Assembly: GCA_036898135.1 (NCBI GenBank)
Contig: CM072511.1
Location: forward strand, 77,232,754 to 77,296,753
Direction of reading: 5' to 3'
Length of the DNA: 64,000 bases
DNA from: Oncomelania hupensis
Taxonomy: Eukaryota; Mollusca; Gastropoda; Littorinimorpha; Pomatiopsidae
A model generated the notes under the pieces. It worked only from the letters and a program-made list of their open reading frames with translations. It was not told the origin of the DNA and did not search any database. This document shows, in pieces, positions 41,001 through 49,980 of the stretch. The translations under genes were made by a program, and so were the position numbers. Positions within the stretch are counted from its first letter, which is position 1. Each line of letters opens with the position of its first letter.

Positions 41001-42585
41001 CTAAGAACACATACCTACAACCTAGCACTAGATCATACAGGGGTTTCTGTAAAACAGCTGCTTGGATTCGTCCTGTGACGTACCTACTCTCTACTTCGAT
41101 CCATGCTATTGGGCAAGTAGTCGTCGGTTTCGTCAAGTCTGCTCCTTGTAAGTCGACTGTCTTGTCTGTCAAGTCCGCGCGCGATACAAGAGATTCGCTG
41201 ACTATCGCGTCGTATGATAGACCTGTGTCATACAGACAGTTCGCTTCTTTTCCGTTGACCTTGACCGTGTCTGTCACCGATGGGTGATCTCCGATCGTGT
41301 GTGGCTTGTTACCGCTACTTTGAGTTAGAACTCTGTGCGCTGGCCGGCTTTCGCGCTCTTCCCTACGTTGTGCGGCCAACTTGAAACATTCTGCGGTGGA
41401 GTGATTGTTTCTGTTGCAGAACGAACAATACCGTCTCTGTTCTGCGGGACCTCTTTTCCCGAATTCCGTGTTGGGTCCTTTATTTTGCCCAGGTCTGGGG
41501 TTATTCGGCTTATTCGCGGTGCGCTCTTCCCGGTTAGGGCTTCGTTTCTGTGCCTCTTTCCCGTTAGGCTTTAGGTCTCGCCTGAAGCTCTTGGCTTCTC
41601 CGTGTGCGGCCACGTACCTATCTGCGACCTTGACCAGATCTTCTAGTCTTTCCGCGCCCTGCTCTACTGAGAATGTTCTCAGCTCGGGGGTCATGGTTTC
41701 CCGTAGCTGTTCCCATACTAACAGTTCTGTCAGTCCATCATACGTCTTAGCCGTGGCTGACTGGCTAATCCACTTATCCAGCGTTGTGGACAACCGATCC
41801 GCGAACTGCGCATAGCTCTCTCCTTTCACTCTCCGATTGGTGCGGAACTTTTGCCGATAGCATTCTCCTGTCAGTTCGAATCCCGTTAGGAGAGCCTCTT
41901 TTACTTTGTGATAGTCAGTCACTCTGTCAGTCGGTAGCTTACTGTAGATGTCATAAGCCTTTCCTCTAAGCCCTTGACTAAGCTTAAAAGACCAATGAGT
42001 GGGATCTAGTTTGTACTCTGTTGCTAGACGCTCAAACCTAGTCAGATAGAGATCTAGACCTTCTTCTCTCTCATTGAATGTTCCCAGTGGAAATGACATT
42101 CCTTGTACGGGGTTGGATGCTACCTCTAGCTGATCTGAGTGGGGAGGGGTTGAGGAAGAACTTGAAGCTCCTGATCCCAATCTTCTTAGCTCTAACTCAT
42201 GCTGTCTGTCTTTTTCCTTTTCTGCCCTCTCATACTCCCATCTCCTAACTTCTGCTTCTCTCTCTGCTGCTAATGCTGCCTTCTTCTGTTCTCCTTCTAA
42301 TTCTAATTTCTTCTGCTCTGCTTCTAATTTCTTCTGCTCTGCTTCTAATTTCTTCTGCTCTGCTTCTAGTTCCAGTTTCTTTTGCTCTCTTGCTGCTTCT
42401 AACTCTAGTTTCTTCTGCTCTGCTTCTAATTTCTTTGCCTCTCTCTCTGCTGCTCTCTCTGCCTTAGCCTCCTGTTTCTCTACCTCTGCATTTATATACG
42501 CAATTAGGTCTCTCCCTGCTAAGTGTAAAGCTTCTCCCAATTCCTTGAAACGCAATCTCAAGGCCACTGGGTCCGACATTGCCAA
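38092..42585 (-). CDS. Gag-Pol polyprotein of the Gmr1-like Gypsy element
   Basis: One frame of 1,497 codons without stops. Residues about 35-135: Lys/Glu/Gln coiled coil. About 165-330: Gag, with a SCAN-like helical region at about 250-325 (LTELLVWEQLRETMTPELRT). Zinc knuckle C387-C390-H395-C400. Protease DTG at 453-455. Integrase zinc-binding H626/H633 and C663/C666, then catalytic D696, D755 and E791 (35 residues between the last two), then an SH3-like tail near 905-965. RT at about 1040-1260 with FMDD at 1204-1207. RNase H D1355, E1397, D1424 and a KENHGADYLSR end. Gag packages the RNA, the protease cuts the polyprotein, RT/RNase H copies it, and integrase inserts it. All catalytic residues are kept. 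Having Gag and Pol in one frame without a frameshift is notable. Confidence 0.96.
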   Translation of the reverse strand: MAMSDPVALRLRFKELGEALHLAGRDLIAYINAEVEKQEAKAERAAEREAKKLEAEQKKLELEAAREQKKLELEAEQKKLEAEQKKLEAEQKKLELEGEQKKAALAAEREAEVRRWEYERAEKEKDRQHELELRRLGSGASSSSSTPPHSDQLEVASNPVQGMSFPLGTFNEREEGLDLYLTRFERLATEYKLDPTHWSFKLSQGLRGKAYDIYSKLPTDRVTDYHKVKEALLTGFELTGECYRQKFRTNRRVKGESYAQFADRLSTTLDKWISQSATAKTYDGLTELLVWEQLRETMTPELRTFSVEQGAERLEDLVKVADRYVAAHGEAKSFRRDLKPNGKEAQKRSPNREERTANKPNNPRPGQNKGPNTEFGKRGPAEQRRYCSFCNRNNHSTAECFKLAAQRREERESRPAHRVLTQSSGNKPHTIGDHPSVTDTVKVNGKEANCLYDTGLSYDAIVSESLVSRADLTDKTVDLQGADLTKPTTTCPIAWIEVESRYVTGRIQAAVLQKPLYDLVLGCRYVFLGTPPKTVEIAAVQTRAQAKTQPPQPEFAPNPGLEEIKTAQKEDTSIAKCFQKLPKAHTPPHKGDFYMEEGVLHRQGDGDHTQLVLPATLRAQVLELGHSMPLSGHMGIGATVQRISAHYYWPGITEDVKRYVKSCHQCQRYSPRHHTVPVTLGPSVVVGVPFQQVSVDIVGPLPMTKKRNRFLLTLVDACTMWCEAVPLPAIDTKKIADALIAIFTRVGFPDSIRTDNGSQFTGRLMQDVFELIQVHHIRTPPYHPASNGQVERLNGTLLTILRKVADDNPEAWDTYVNAALFAYRETPHAATGYTPSTLLFGRPLAGPLEALRRSWTEAKIDDTPRGATKYVADLQETLKATWKKAGEALKKARARQAKYYNRHAKDRELQVGDQVLLLLPSGTNKLDIAWRGPYRVTAKKSKTVYQVEVNGRARYHHINLLKKYTDRPATPSTHNLLAIAIAEEGESMETNAVEYPLHSKETYKDVILNGDLAAKQQQQVLQVIRQHQTVLTDRPGRTDLVEVTLTVTDPTPVRQKLYPMPLSQQRAIKEEIDTLLAAGIISESTSPYSAGTVLLRKPNGEHRLCIDFRLLNAVTQFQPEPLPDQTDLFAKLQRAKYFSRIDLSKGYYQIPVQPQVRKYLAFSTMEGHCEFNVLPFGLHNAPSIFSAMMRKLLAPLSSEHLHSFMDDILIATPTWEEHVTLLQQLLARLRDTGLTARPTKCQIGFTELEFLGHTISQGSLRPVEKTVKRLLDAPRPKTKKEVQSFLGLCGFYQKFIPNYNSIAVPLTNGTRKSAPDKVVWTAECETAFQTLKDRMTSAPVLHLPDLTQPFVLRTDASDLGLGAVLLQRDPKNAETLFPVAYASRKLRPAETHYATSEKECLGLVWAIQKFQLYLYGTHFTVQVDHQPLSFLAASKSLNSRLMRWALTLQAYSFQIEYIPGKENHGADYLSRHLVEDTAAVAHPTQLRATAPEFVPAQ

Positions 42586-42921
42586 ACGTGTCTATGAACA
42601 CCCTCTGAATCAAGTGGAATACCAAAACACTAGCAATATTGCAAGTCAATAAAAACAATGCAAAGACCATACAATTCGTAATCAATAATAGAATAAAACA
42701 AGAGTCAAATGGCATACAACAGTTACTTAAGCAAAACCTGCAAAAGAACAATGCAACATACAGGCACAAAAATAATTGAAGCAAAAAAGTTTTTAACTAA
42801 AGAATAGTGCACCACAACTGATTAGTCCTTGTTACCACTATTCTAAGTTATTCTACTACTCCTACTGTTATCTAATTTTATTGTACTTAGATCCGGTTAT
42901 ACCCAATTCCTATTATACACA

Positions 42922-42941
42922 GATCCTAGCTAGGCTCGCCA
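42922..42941 (-). promoter_or_regulatory. Candidate tRNA primer binding site
   Basis: On the minus strand TGGCGAGCCTAGCTAGGATC starts seven bases after the 5' LTR. TGG matches the universal CCA tRNA end. I cannot say which tRNA pairs with it. The seven-base offset is larger than usual. Confidence 0.55.
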
Positions 42942-42948
42942 ATTAAAG

Positions 42949-44460
42949 TGTCACGTGGGGTTTATGGGCTCTGCACAATGGAATTATGGACCCTCACGTT
43001 TATTCGGTGGGAACTGCTAGTAGGTCACCCTATGAATTACTTTAATAAATTTATTTGTTTAGCTCGTTCTGTGTTAAGGTTGGGGTACAGAAATAGATAG
43101 AAAAATGGTAAAAGATTACTGTCACACTAGCTTTCACACGGCTATGAATCATATGTAGTCCAGCCACTTGATAACAGTTAAAATCACACATTTATTTCTT
43201 CTACTCTATACAAGATTCTCTACGTACTAATCTAACTTAAAAAGTCTCTTTCCTGCTAATAGTTCGATCGCTGATAGTCTAGGCAGCTGTTATATCTTCC
43301 TCGGGCACTTTGCTATAATATTTCATGTAGATTTGGACTACTGTGGTCCGTTTTACAGTTTCTCAAGAGTTGGACTACTGTGGTCCTGTTATGATCAGTT
43401 TAAGTGCACCTTCGCCTTATGCACTTAACTCTCTGATGGTGCGGTCGAAGTCCTTCTGTGAGGTAGCTTCTGGTACACCTTTGTCGTTGTGTAGTTGGGT
43501 TCCCTTGCCACGCTGTGGGGTCTGACAGGGTGTTTCTTCGGGTAGCTCCTTCCGTCTTGTGCGGTAGAGTCTCCTCGACCAACTAGTCGTTTCTGTGGAG
43601 TGGGGTGCACAGGATAGCTCGGGATAGCTCGCCTGCTCGTCTGTAATATAAGAGACGAAATTCTGCACAACCCTGAATAATCGGTTTGTGCAGAGCGTCT
43701 CACTGAAAGCCAAGTAGCCCTCAGTGATAGCTCCACATCTCTATACATAAGCGACGAACATTCTGCTACTTCCGGGTTCCACTGGAATCTCACTCTAAAT
43801 TCCTATACATACATAAATATCAATCGTGTCTAACTATACACATACAGAATTAATAATATTATAAACATTCAGTGGTACAGCCACTGGTCTGCAAACATAC
43901 ATATAAGTTAAACAACAGTGGTTCCGTACGGGATACAACATGGCGGCGCAACCGGTCGTGTTTCACCACGTGCTCGGCTCTTCCACGTGGTACGGCAAAT
44001 TCGGAGTAATAATTCACATTTATGCATAGCAAATTCTTCAAACATAATTTCAACAATAATACAAATATATCACGATGAAACAGAAGGGTGTTCATTTACC
44101 TGTTTGACAAGTTCAGGCCCGTGATGACTTGAGAGAATTCTAAGATTCTAAGTCCTGCTTCCTGGTCTATGAGTGTAGAGATTTCTCTAGCTGTGGAGAT
44201 GTTGACTCTACCTCGTCTCACACACGACTGATTCAAACTGTGTTAGGATTTGACACAGTCAAAACTGCTCTACCCACTGAGCCTGCTCTGATTGGTTAAA
44301 ACGGTCCGATTCAAAGCTCAAGTGCTTACTCACTGCGCTAGCGTGGGTCGGCAGTGTAATTTAATTGCTGCTGTGTAATAGTCTAACTTCTCTACTGTTA
44401 CAAAGACTACACATGGCTAAATAGTCAACAAGCAGAGTTAAAACTAGCCAATTCGTGACA
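42949..44460 (-). repeat. 5' LTR of the intact Gypsy element
   Basis: 1,512 bp, oriented with the minus-strand gene, so it holds the promoter. Adjacent to the leader (42586-42948) and the primer site. Confidence 0.95.
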
Positions 44461-44473
44461 ATCCCTGACAGAG

Positions 44474-44986
44474 GAATAATTTTGGACTCTTCCTTTGCAA
44501 TTCTATGTAGTTTTTTTTAATGAAAGGGTTTGAATGAGCGCAATAACAGCTGTGAAAAAGAACCCACTATACTGCGTTGTTCAGCTTTCTCAGAACTTGG
44601 GTCACAACAGATTAACAATTGTGACGCAAAACCCATCGTCATTCCCCGATTCTTTTATGTGTGACCAAAATCGATTGCTAAAAACAAAATATATAATTAT
44701 ATGCATTAGATGTAGGAAATTTCGTATTCTCTCAAATGGTGAGTGGTAAATAGAATCTGTGCGAAAAATTGATCAAAAACCCTTTGAACCATAAGCGTAA
44801 ATAGGGCCATTGATTTGTTTTTACATAAACGGTAGCATTAACATTTTCCTCATCTATTGATATTTCTGACAGAAACCTTTAACACATTTTTCAAGCAAAA
44901 TCTTTATTCGTTCTAGAGCTAGAGATTTTGTTGTTGTTGTTGTTCAGATTACAGAAAAAATACAATATTTTTCGTTAATGACCTGG
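44474..44986. other. Unassigned sequence
   Basis: About 500 bases after the TIR element's target duplication, with (GTT)n near 44930. No gene recognised; the 71-codon frame at 44534 has no family features. Confidence 0.45.
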
Positions 44987-45512
44987 TGTAACGGTGGGTC
45001 TATTGTTGCTGGGCTCTGCACAATGGAATGCTATTAAACACTCGTCTTTCGTCTGGGGGATCGCTAGTAAATCTCCCGGTGACTAATCCAAATACATTTA
45101 TAAGTTTAGCTCGGTCTGTGTTAGGCTGGGGTTACAGAGATAGAAAGAAAATTGTAAAAGATTCACTGTCACACTAGCTCTCACACGGCTATGAAACATA
45201 GGTAGTCCAGCCACTTGTTAACAGTAAATATCACACATTTATTTCCTCTAACCTATAAAAAAAAATCTTGTAATCACTCTACTAACTTAAAAGTCCAAAT
45301 ATCACTTCGAATAGTTCGCTCCTTGATAGTCGTCTTTGCAGCTACTGTCTCACCATTGGGCTAATGGTGCGTTCTGCCCAACGGGTCAGTCTTCTGGAAG
45401 GATGGACTATTGGTGTCCTGCGATAACAGTTTTGGTGCACGTTTTCAAGTCAGTTGACAGACTGGTGGGCTCTCGTAGCTCAGTGCGTGAGGTTCCAATG
45501 CAGGCCGAATGT
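44987..45512 (-). repeat. Truncated LTR, sister subfamily of the Gmr1-like element
   Basis: Begins TGTAACGGTGGGTCTATTGT, then GGGCTCTGCACAATGGAATG and CTAGTCCAGCCACTTG-like blocks shared with the intact LTRs. It matches the reverse complement of the 3' end of the solo LTR at 49981-51430 more closely. It breaks off at about 45512 into RTE sequence. It may be the outer LTR of the broken Gypsy copy at 48484-52015, which has the same strand. Confidence 0.75.
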
Positions 45513-46245
45513 CAGTGAGGACTTTTACAGTTAGCATAGGGGATACCGGTAGAGCAATCTCCAACCTCAGCTTTGCGGATGACATTAATGGACTTGATGA
45601 AGAAGAACAAGAACTTGACCAGCTGTTACAGAGGCTTGACACCACCTCCAGAACCTTTGGAATGGAAATAAGTGCAGAGGACTAAAATGATGACAACATC
45701 ACAAATGGAATCAACGTGGACATCAAAGTCCAAGGCCAATCCCTCAACACGGCGCACAGCTTCAAATATTTAGTATCAGACAATGGTTCCCGACAGGAAG
45801 CTCTCCAGGATAACACACACACACACAAACTGCTGACCTGACAAGATTGAAGCCCATTTGGAAAGACAATACCATCAGTCTACACTCCAAGGTAAGGTTG
45901 CTGGGCTCCCTTGTCATCTCCATCGTCTTATGCGCTTGCGAAACATGGATCCTGACAGCAGACCCACAACGTTGTTGTTGTATCAAATTTTATTCATCAG
46001 ATTAACATATGTTGTACTGATAGCCACAACGAAGAATACAAAGCATAGAGATGAATGAGGTGCTACAGAGGACTTCTGGGCATTTCCTATACCCAGCACC
46101 AGCGACGAAGTCTGACAGACCATCACACATGCCATTGGACATCATGCTCCCAGTGGTTCAGAAACGGAACCTCCGATGGTATGACCACGTCACCAGAGCA
46201 TCAGGCCTTGCAAAGATCATCCGGCAAAGCACGGTGCAATGAGGC
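45513..46245 (+). mobile_element. RTE-type LINE, truncated at both ends
   Basis: Plus strand: LSFADDINGLDEEEQELDQL near 45580, TLSKVRLLGSLVISIVLCAC, then RWYDHVTRASGLAK. It ends near 46245 without the (ATAGG)n tail, joining a different LINE fragment. A 52-bp piece is inserted at 45972-46023. Confidence 0.8.
45972..46023 (-). mobile_element. 52-bp retrotransposon tail with 8-bp TSD
   Basis: CCACAACG flanks it (45964-45971, 46024-46031). On the minus strand the insert has an AATAAA signal and ends ATACAACAACAA, so it is the extreme 3' end of some (CAA)-tailed LINE or SINE. Confidence 0.75.
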
Positions 46246-46249
46246 AGAA

Positions 46250-46838
46250 GAAGATAGAATAGCCTCTGCAGCGCCTTCAAGCAAGGAGCTATTTGCAGTT
46301 ACCGGTGAACTGTTAGGCCAGAAAAAGTGCCGTGTTCTTCCCTGTGTTATTTCTTGTTCAGAACTTCCACAAGCCTTCTGTAACTTTTTCACAGACAAGA
46401 TTCGCGGTATCCGAGACAAACTTGATGCGCGCCCATGTGGCGTTCCATCTTTTGAAGTGTATGAGGGACCTGCGTTGCCATCCTTTCATCCTGTTTCAGA
46501 GAGTGACATTCATGCCTTAATTGTGCAGTCTCTTACACAGTCTTGTATGCTTGACCCATTGCCAACCCCTCTTGTGAAACATGACATTGCTGATCTTGTG
46601 CCTTTGATTTCTGCTATTGTAATTGCTTCTCTTACTACAAGTATTGTCCCAAAGCAGTTTAGACAGGCAGTTGTGACACCTTTGGAAAAAAAAAAACTGG
46701 ACTTGACAGCGATGTACTAAACAATTATAGACCTGTATCTAATGTTCCATTTATTTCCAAGATCCTGGAGAATGTTGTGTTAAAACAGTTACAAGATCAT
46801 CTATCGTCCTCTCTCCACCTGTCACTGGCTCTTGAACT
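46250..46838 (+). pseudogene. CR1/L2-like reverse transcriptase fragment
   Basis: The plus-strand frame gives CNFFTDKIRGIRDKLDARP, CMLDPLPTPLVKHDIADLVP and IVPKQFRQAVVTPLEKK. After a frameshift at an A-run near 46690 it continues as NNYRPVSNVPFISKILENVV. This is the pre-RT and first RT block of CR1/L2-type LINEs. It is cut off at the inverted duplication at 46840. Confidence 0.75.
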
Positions 46839-46839
46839 T

Positions 46840-46900
46840 TCTTCTCTACCACCCGAAACCGCGACGCGAAACCGGTCGCGGTTTCGGGTGGTAGAGAAGA
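46840..46900. repeat. Snap-back inverted duplication, 26-bp arms
   Basis: 46840-46865 and 46875-46900 are perfect reverse complements with a 9-base loop (GCGAAACCG). It sits exactly at the join between a plus-strand RT fragment and a minus-strand ORF1. Confidence 0.95.
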
Positions 46901-47327
46901 CTGTCCTGCTGACCACTCATAGCTTTTGGAAACAACCTATTCAAATCAGAATGAAAGCTGAGTTTCATTGTCTGTCCAGTTTTTAACTTAGCAAGAACCT
47001 TACTATTTGAAGACCACACTGAGAGTGTAGCTGAGTGATTCTGTGCTGCTTTAAACAGTTCGTAGTTCCGGAATGTCAGATCTTCATCCACCATAATGTT
47101 CTTTGCTTTTAGTTTTCTCCTGTTCTGCAAGATGGAGTCGCGCTTCTTTCTATCAAAGAAGCGCACAAGGACCGGTCGCGCCCTCTCACCTACTCTTCCA
47201 GCTCTGTGCGCCACATCTATATCTTCTGGCATAATCTTGACACCCACCAAGTCGGTGAAGATCCCGCACACCTTCTTCGTCACGTCTTCTGCTCCTTGGC
47301 TGGCTCTGGAATCTTGTAGACTCGGAG

Positions 47328-47373
<46 letters not shown>

Positions 47374-48239
47374 AGGATGTTATGTAAGCGCCTTTCCTCA
47401 AGGCTCAAAGCGCGGCGATCTATACCAACATACACGCTCACCTGTCTCATTTACCCTCACACACACCAAATACACATACATCACTCAAACAGGTGGTGTA
47501 AAGGCAGGGAGATCGCTATTAGAAGACGGAAGAAAATCGAGTTTTTATTTTTGAATTTTTTTATATTGACTGCATCCTGTACCATTATTGAAGGGAGGGA
47601 GGAAACCGGAGTGCCCGGAGAAAACCCTCGGTGACCTCAATAGTCTCGTACCTAAGTCACATACGTTCGCCCCTTGCGGGAATCGAACCCGCGACCTTCG
47701 GCATAGGAAACCGGCGACTTATCCACTGCGCCACGAGGCCACCCCAGATGTGACCTTCGAGAGTATTGCTCAAGGTCGTTCATACCTTGCTCCAGCTTTT
47801 GTATTCTGATGTCGTGGTCATTGATGTTATGATCAAGCCTGCTGGTTTTGGCTTTGACCACCTTTGACACTGCTACACTTTTAGACTCGAGCTCCAACAT
47901 CTGCGCCTCCATTTTGTCCAACTTTTCTAACACCTCACCAGTGAAGCTTTTGACATTCTCCCTCATTTGTTGGACATCTTCCTTAGTGGCAAGCGTACCC
48001 ATTTTCTCAGAAATTTCTCTCAAAGCAGCCTGCACAGGCTCTGCAATAGGCTCTCCACTAGCCATGTTGGCACGCTTAATCACCGGTCTCTCAGAAGGGC
48101 TGGTCTCAATCTCAGAGCTTACAGACGAATGTACTCTTTTGAGCGTTGAAATTGTGAGCTGTTTGCTAAAGTACTCAGAAATGCTTCGACTTCTATCAGA
48201 CATCACAATGAAGGTCTCTGCATTTGACCGTGCACACAA
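46846..48239 (-). pseudogene. LINE ORF1 (nucleic-acid-binding protein), interrupted by a SINE
   Basis: On the minus strand 48239-47746 encodes an N-terminal disordered part and a long coiled coil (QMRENVKSFTGEVLEKLDKM; RIQKLEQGMNDLEQYSRRS). After the SINE, 47329-46846 encodes RVYKIPEPAKE, VGVKIMPEDIDVAHRAGRV, RPVLVRFFDRKKRDSILQN and the C-terminal domain. Coiled coil, RRM-like part and C-terminal domain are the usual order of L1/CR1-type ORF1, which binds the LINE RNA. A one-base frameshift lies near 47284. About 240 bases of possible 5' untranslated region follow to 48480. Confidence 0.8.
47330..47745 (-). mobile_element. tRNA-Arg-derived SINE with (ATT)n tail
   Basis: Read on the minus strand, the head (47745 to about 47672) has A box TGGCGCAGTGG and B box GGTTCGATTCC. 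The anticodon loop TTCCTAT suggests tRNA-Arg(CCT), but the anticodon stem is imperfect, so it is not a working tRNA. The body has GGGTTTTCTCCGGGCACTCC on the minus strand, a block seen in many marine-invertebrate SINEs, and an (ATT)n tail at 47330-47372. The target duplication is short (AGAT, 47326-47329 and 47746-47749). It interrupts the LINE ORF1 frame. Confidence 0.85.
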
Positions 48240-48483
48240 GAGCGTGTTGAGAAAACACTATTCTCTATCGTAGGCCTATTCCAGTGTCGCCGAACACCCA
48301 CCTCACACGCTGTTTTTAGACTAACGCATAGTCTTTAGGTACCAAATCACGTACCATAAGAATCCTAGAATCGAAGTCTACACGTTGGTATAGATACTGC
48401 TTCCAGCAAACAGCGCCAAAGGCAACAAAAAAGCAAAAAAAAAAAACCGATGGAACTGGTCATCAGATTTTAAACACGTCCGC
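48240..48483 (-). other. Probable LINE 5' untranslated region
   Basis: Lies upstream of the ORF1 start and ends with a short A-run near 48437. It abuts the broken Gypsy copy at 48484. No coding feature. Confidence 0.4.
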
Positions 48484-49509
48484 CATGAACCCGTGAGGAG
48501 AAATCTGTTCCGCTTCTTCGTCATGGGCAATGGTCCTACGATGTCTACTGAGACTTGCTGGAATGGCACGCCGACTGCTACTGACGGTCCTAAGGTAACT
48601 GGTACGGTGTGATGGCGCGGGGAATGTCGTTGACATTGGTGACAAGATTTCACGTACCGCTTGACATCCTCTGTGATTCCTTGCCAATAGTAGTGTGCGC
48701 TGATTCTCTGTACTGTGGCACCGATTCCCATGTGTCCGCTGAGTGGCATGTTGTGGCATACTCTAGTTCTTGGGCTCGAAGGGTGGCTGGCAGTACTAGC
48801 TGCGTGTGGTCTCCATCTCCTTGCCGATGTAGAACTCCATCTTCCATGTAGAAGTCTCCTTTGTGCGGGGGTGTGTGCGCCTTCGGTAACTTCTGAAAGC
48901 ACTTGGCTATCGAGGCGTCCGCTTTCTGTGCAGTTTTGATCTCTGCGAGTCCTGGATTGGGGGCTAACTTGGGCTGTGGTGGTTGGGTTTTAGCTTGGGC
49001 CCTGGTTTGCACTGCAGCTATCTCTACAGTTTTAGGGGGTTTCATCCTACATACCTACATCCTAGCACTAGATCATACAGGGGTTTCTGTAAAACTGCTG
49101 CTTGGATCCGTCCTGTGACTTATCTGCTCCCTACTTCTAACCAAGCTATTGGGCAAGTGGTCGTCGGTTTCGTCTATTCTGCGCCTTGTAGTTCGACTGT
49201 CTTGTCCGTCAAGTCCGCGCGCGATACAAGAGATTCGCAAACTATCGCGTCGTATGATAGACCTGTGTCATACAGACAGTTCGCTTCTTTACCGTTGACC
49301 TTGACCGTGTCGGCCACCGATGGGTGATCTCTGATGGGGTGTGGATTTGTACCACATCTTTGAGTTAGTACTCTATGAGCTGGCCGGTTCTTTGCGCTCG
49401 TCTCTTCGTTGTGCTGCCAACTTGAAACATTCCGCGGTGGAGTGATTATTTTTGTTGCAGAACGAGCAATACCTTCTCTGTTTTGCGGGACCTCTTTTCC
49501 CGAATTCCG

Positions 49510-49700
49510 CGAAGGCACACCAGCTCAATGCCTATGTGAGCAGCACTGTTTAGTGCCTCCACATTTTGCTGGCTGCGGGCTATTTATAGCTTGCCTGCAC
49601 CCTTCCTTCCAGTGAAAGGAAAGGAAAGGTAGCATCGGCGAAGCTATTAATAGCTAGCCTGGCTGACCTAACCTCAAAACTAAAAAGCTTTGGTTGAGTC
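49510..49700. other. About 190-bp insertion of unknown type in the broken Gypsy copy
   Basis: Absent from the intact copy between CGAATTCCG and TGGGTCC. It contains GAAAGGAAAGGAAAGG and TAGCATCGGCGAAGC. I cannot find a clear target duplication or family. Confidence 0.6.
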
Positions 49701-49980
49701 GGTGTAATGGGTCCTCTATTTTGCCCAGGTCTGGGGTGAGTCGGGCGAATCGCGGTGCGTTCGTCCCGGTGAGGGCTTCTTTTTGGTACTTCTTTCCCGT
49801 TAGGCTTTATGTCTCGCATGAAGCTCTTGGCATCGCCGTGGGCGGCCACGTACCTATCTGCGACCTTGACCAGATCATCCAACCTTTTCGCGCCCTGCTC
49901 TACTGAGAATGTTTTGAGCTCAGGGGTCATGGTCTCTCGTAGCTGTTCCCACACTAATAGTTCGATCAGTCCGTCATATG

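Larger units (their letters stand above)
36413..44460 (-). mobile_element. Intact Gmr1-like Ty3/gypsy retrotransposon, 8,048 bp
   Basis: Two 1,512-bp LTRs (36413-37924 and 42949-44460) bound a single long minus-strand gene. Termini are TGTCACG...CGTGACA. ATCCC flanks both ends (36408-36412, 44461-44465). Beside the 5' LTR (right end) is a primer-site candidate, and beside the 3' LTR a short purine tract. Gag, protease, integrase, RT and RNase H are in one frame with integrase before RT. There is no envelope gene: only about 170 bases separate the stop codon from the 3' LTR. All parts needed for retrotransposition appear present, so it may be active or recently so. Confidence 0.95.

Noticed and set aside
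38867..42467. Several plus-strand frames of 60-156 codons.
   Set aside because: They are antisense shadows of the Gypsy gag-pol gene.
36413..44460. Endogenous retrovirus with envelope.
   Set aside because: No room or frame for an envelope between the Pol stop and the 3' LTR; it is a retrotransposon.
47672..47745. Possible tRNA-Arg gene on the minus strand.
   Set aside because: The anticodon stem is imperfect, and it is the head of a tailed SINE that interrupts a LINE gene.
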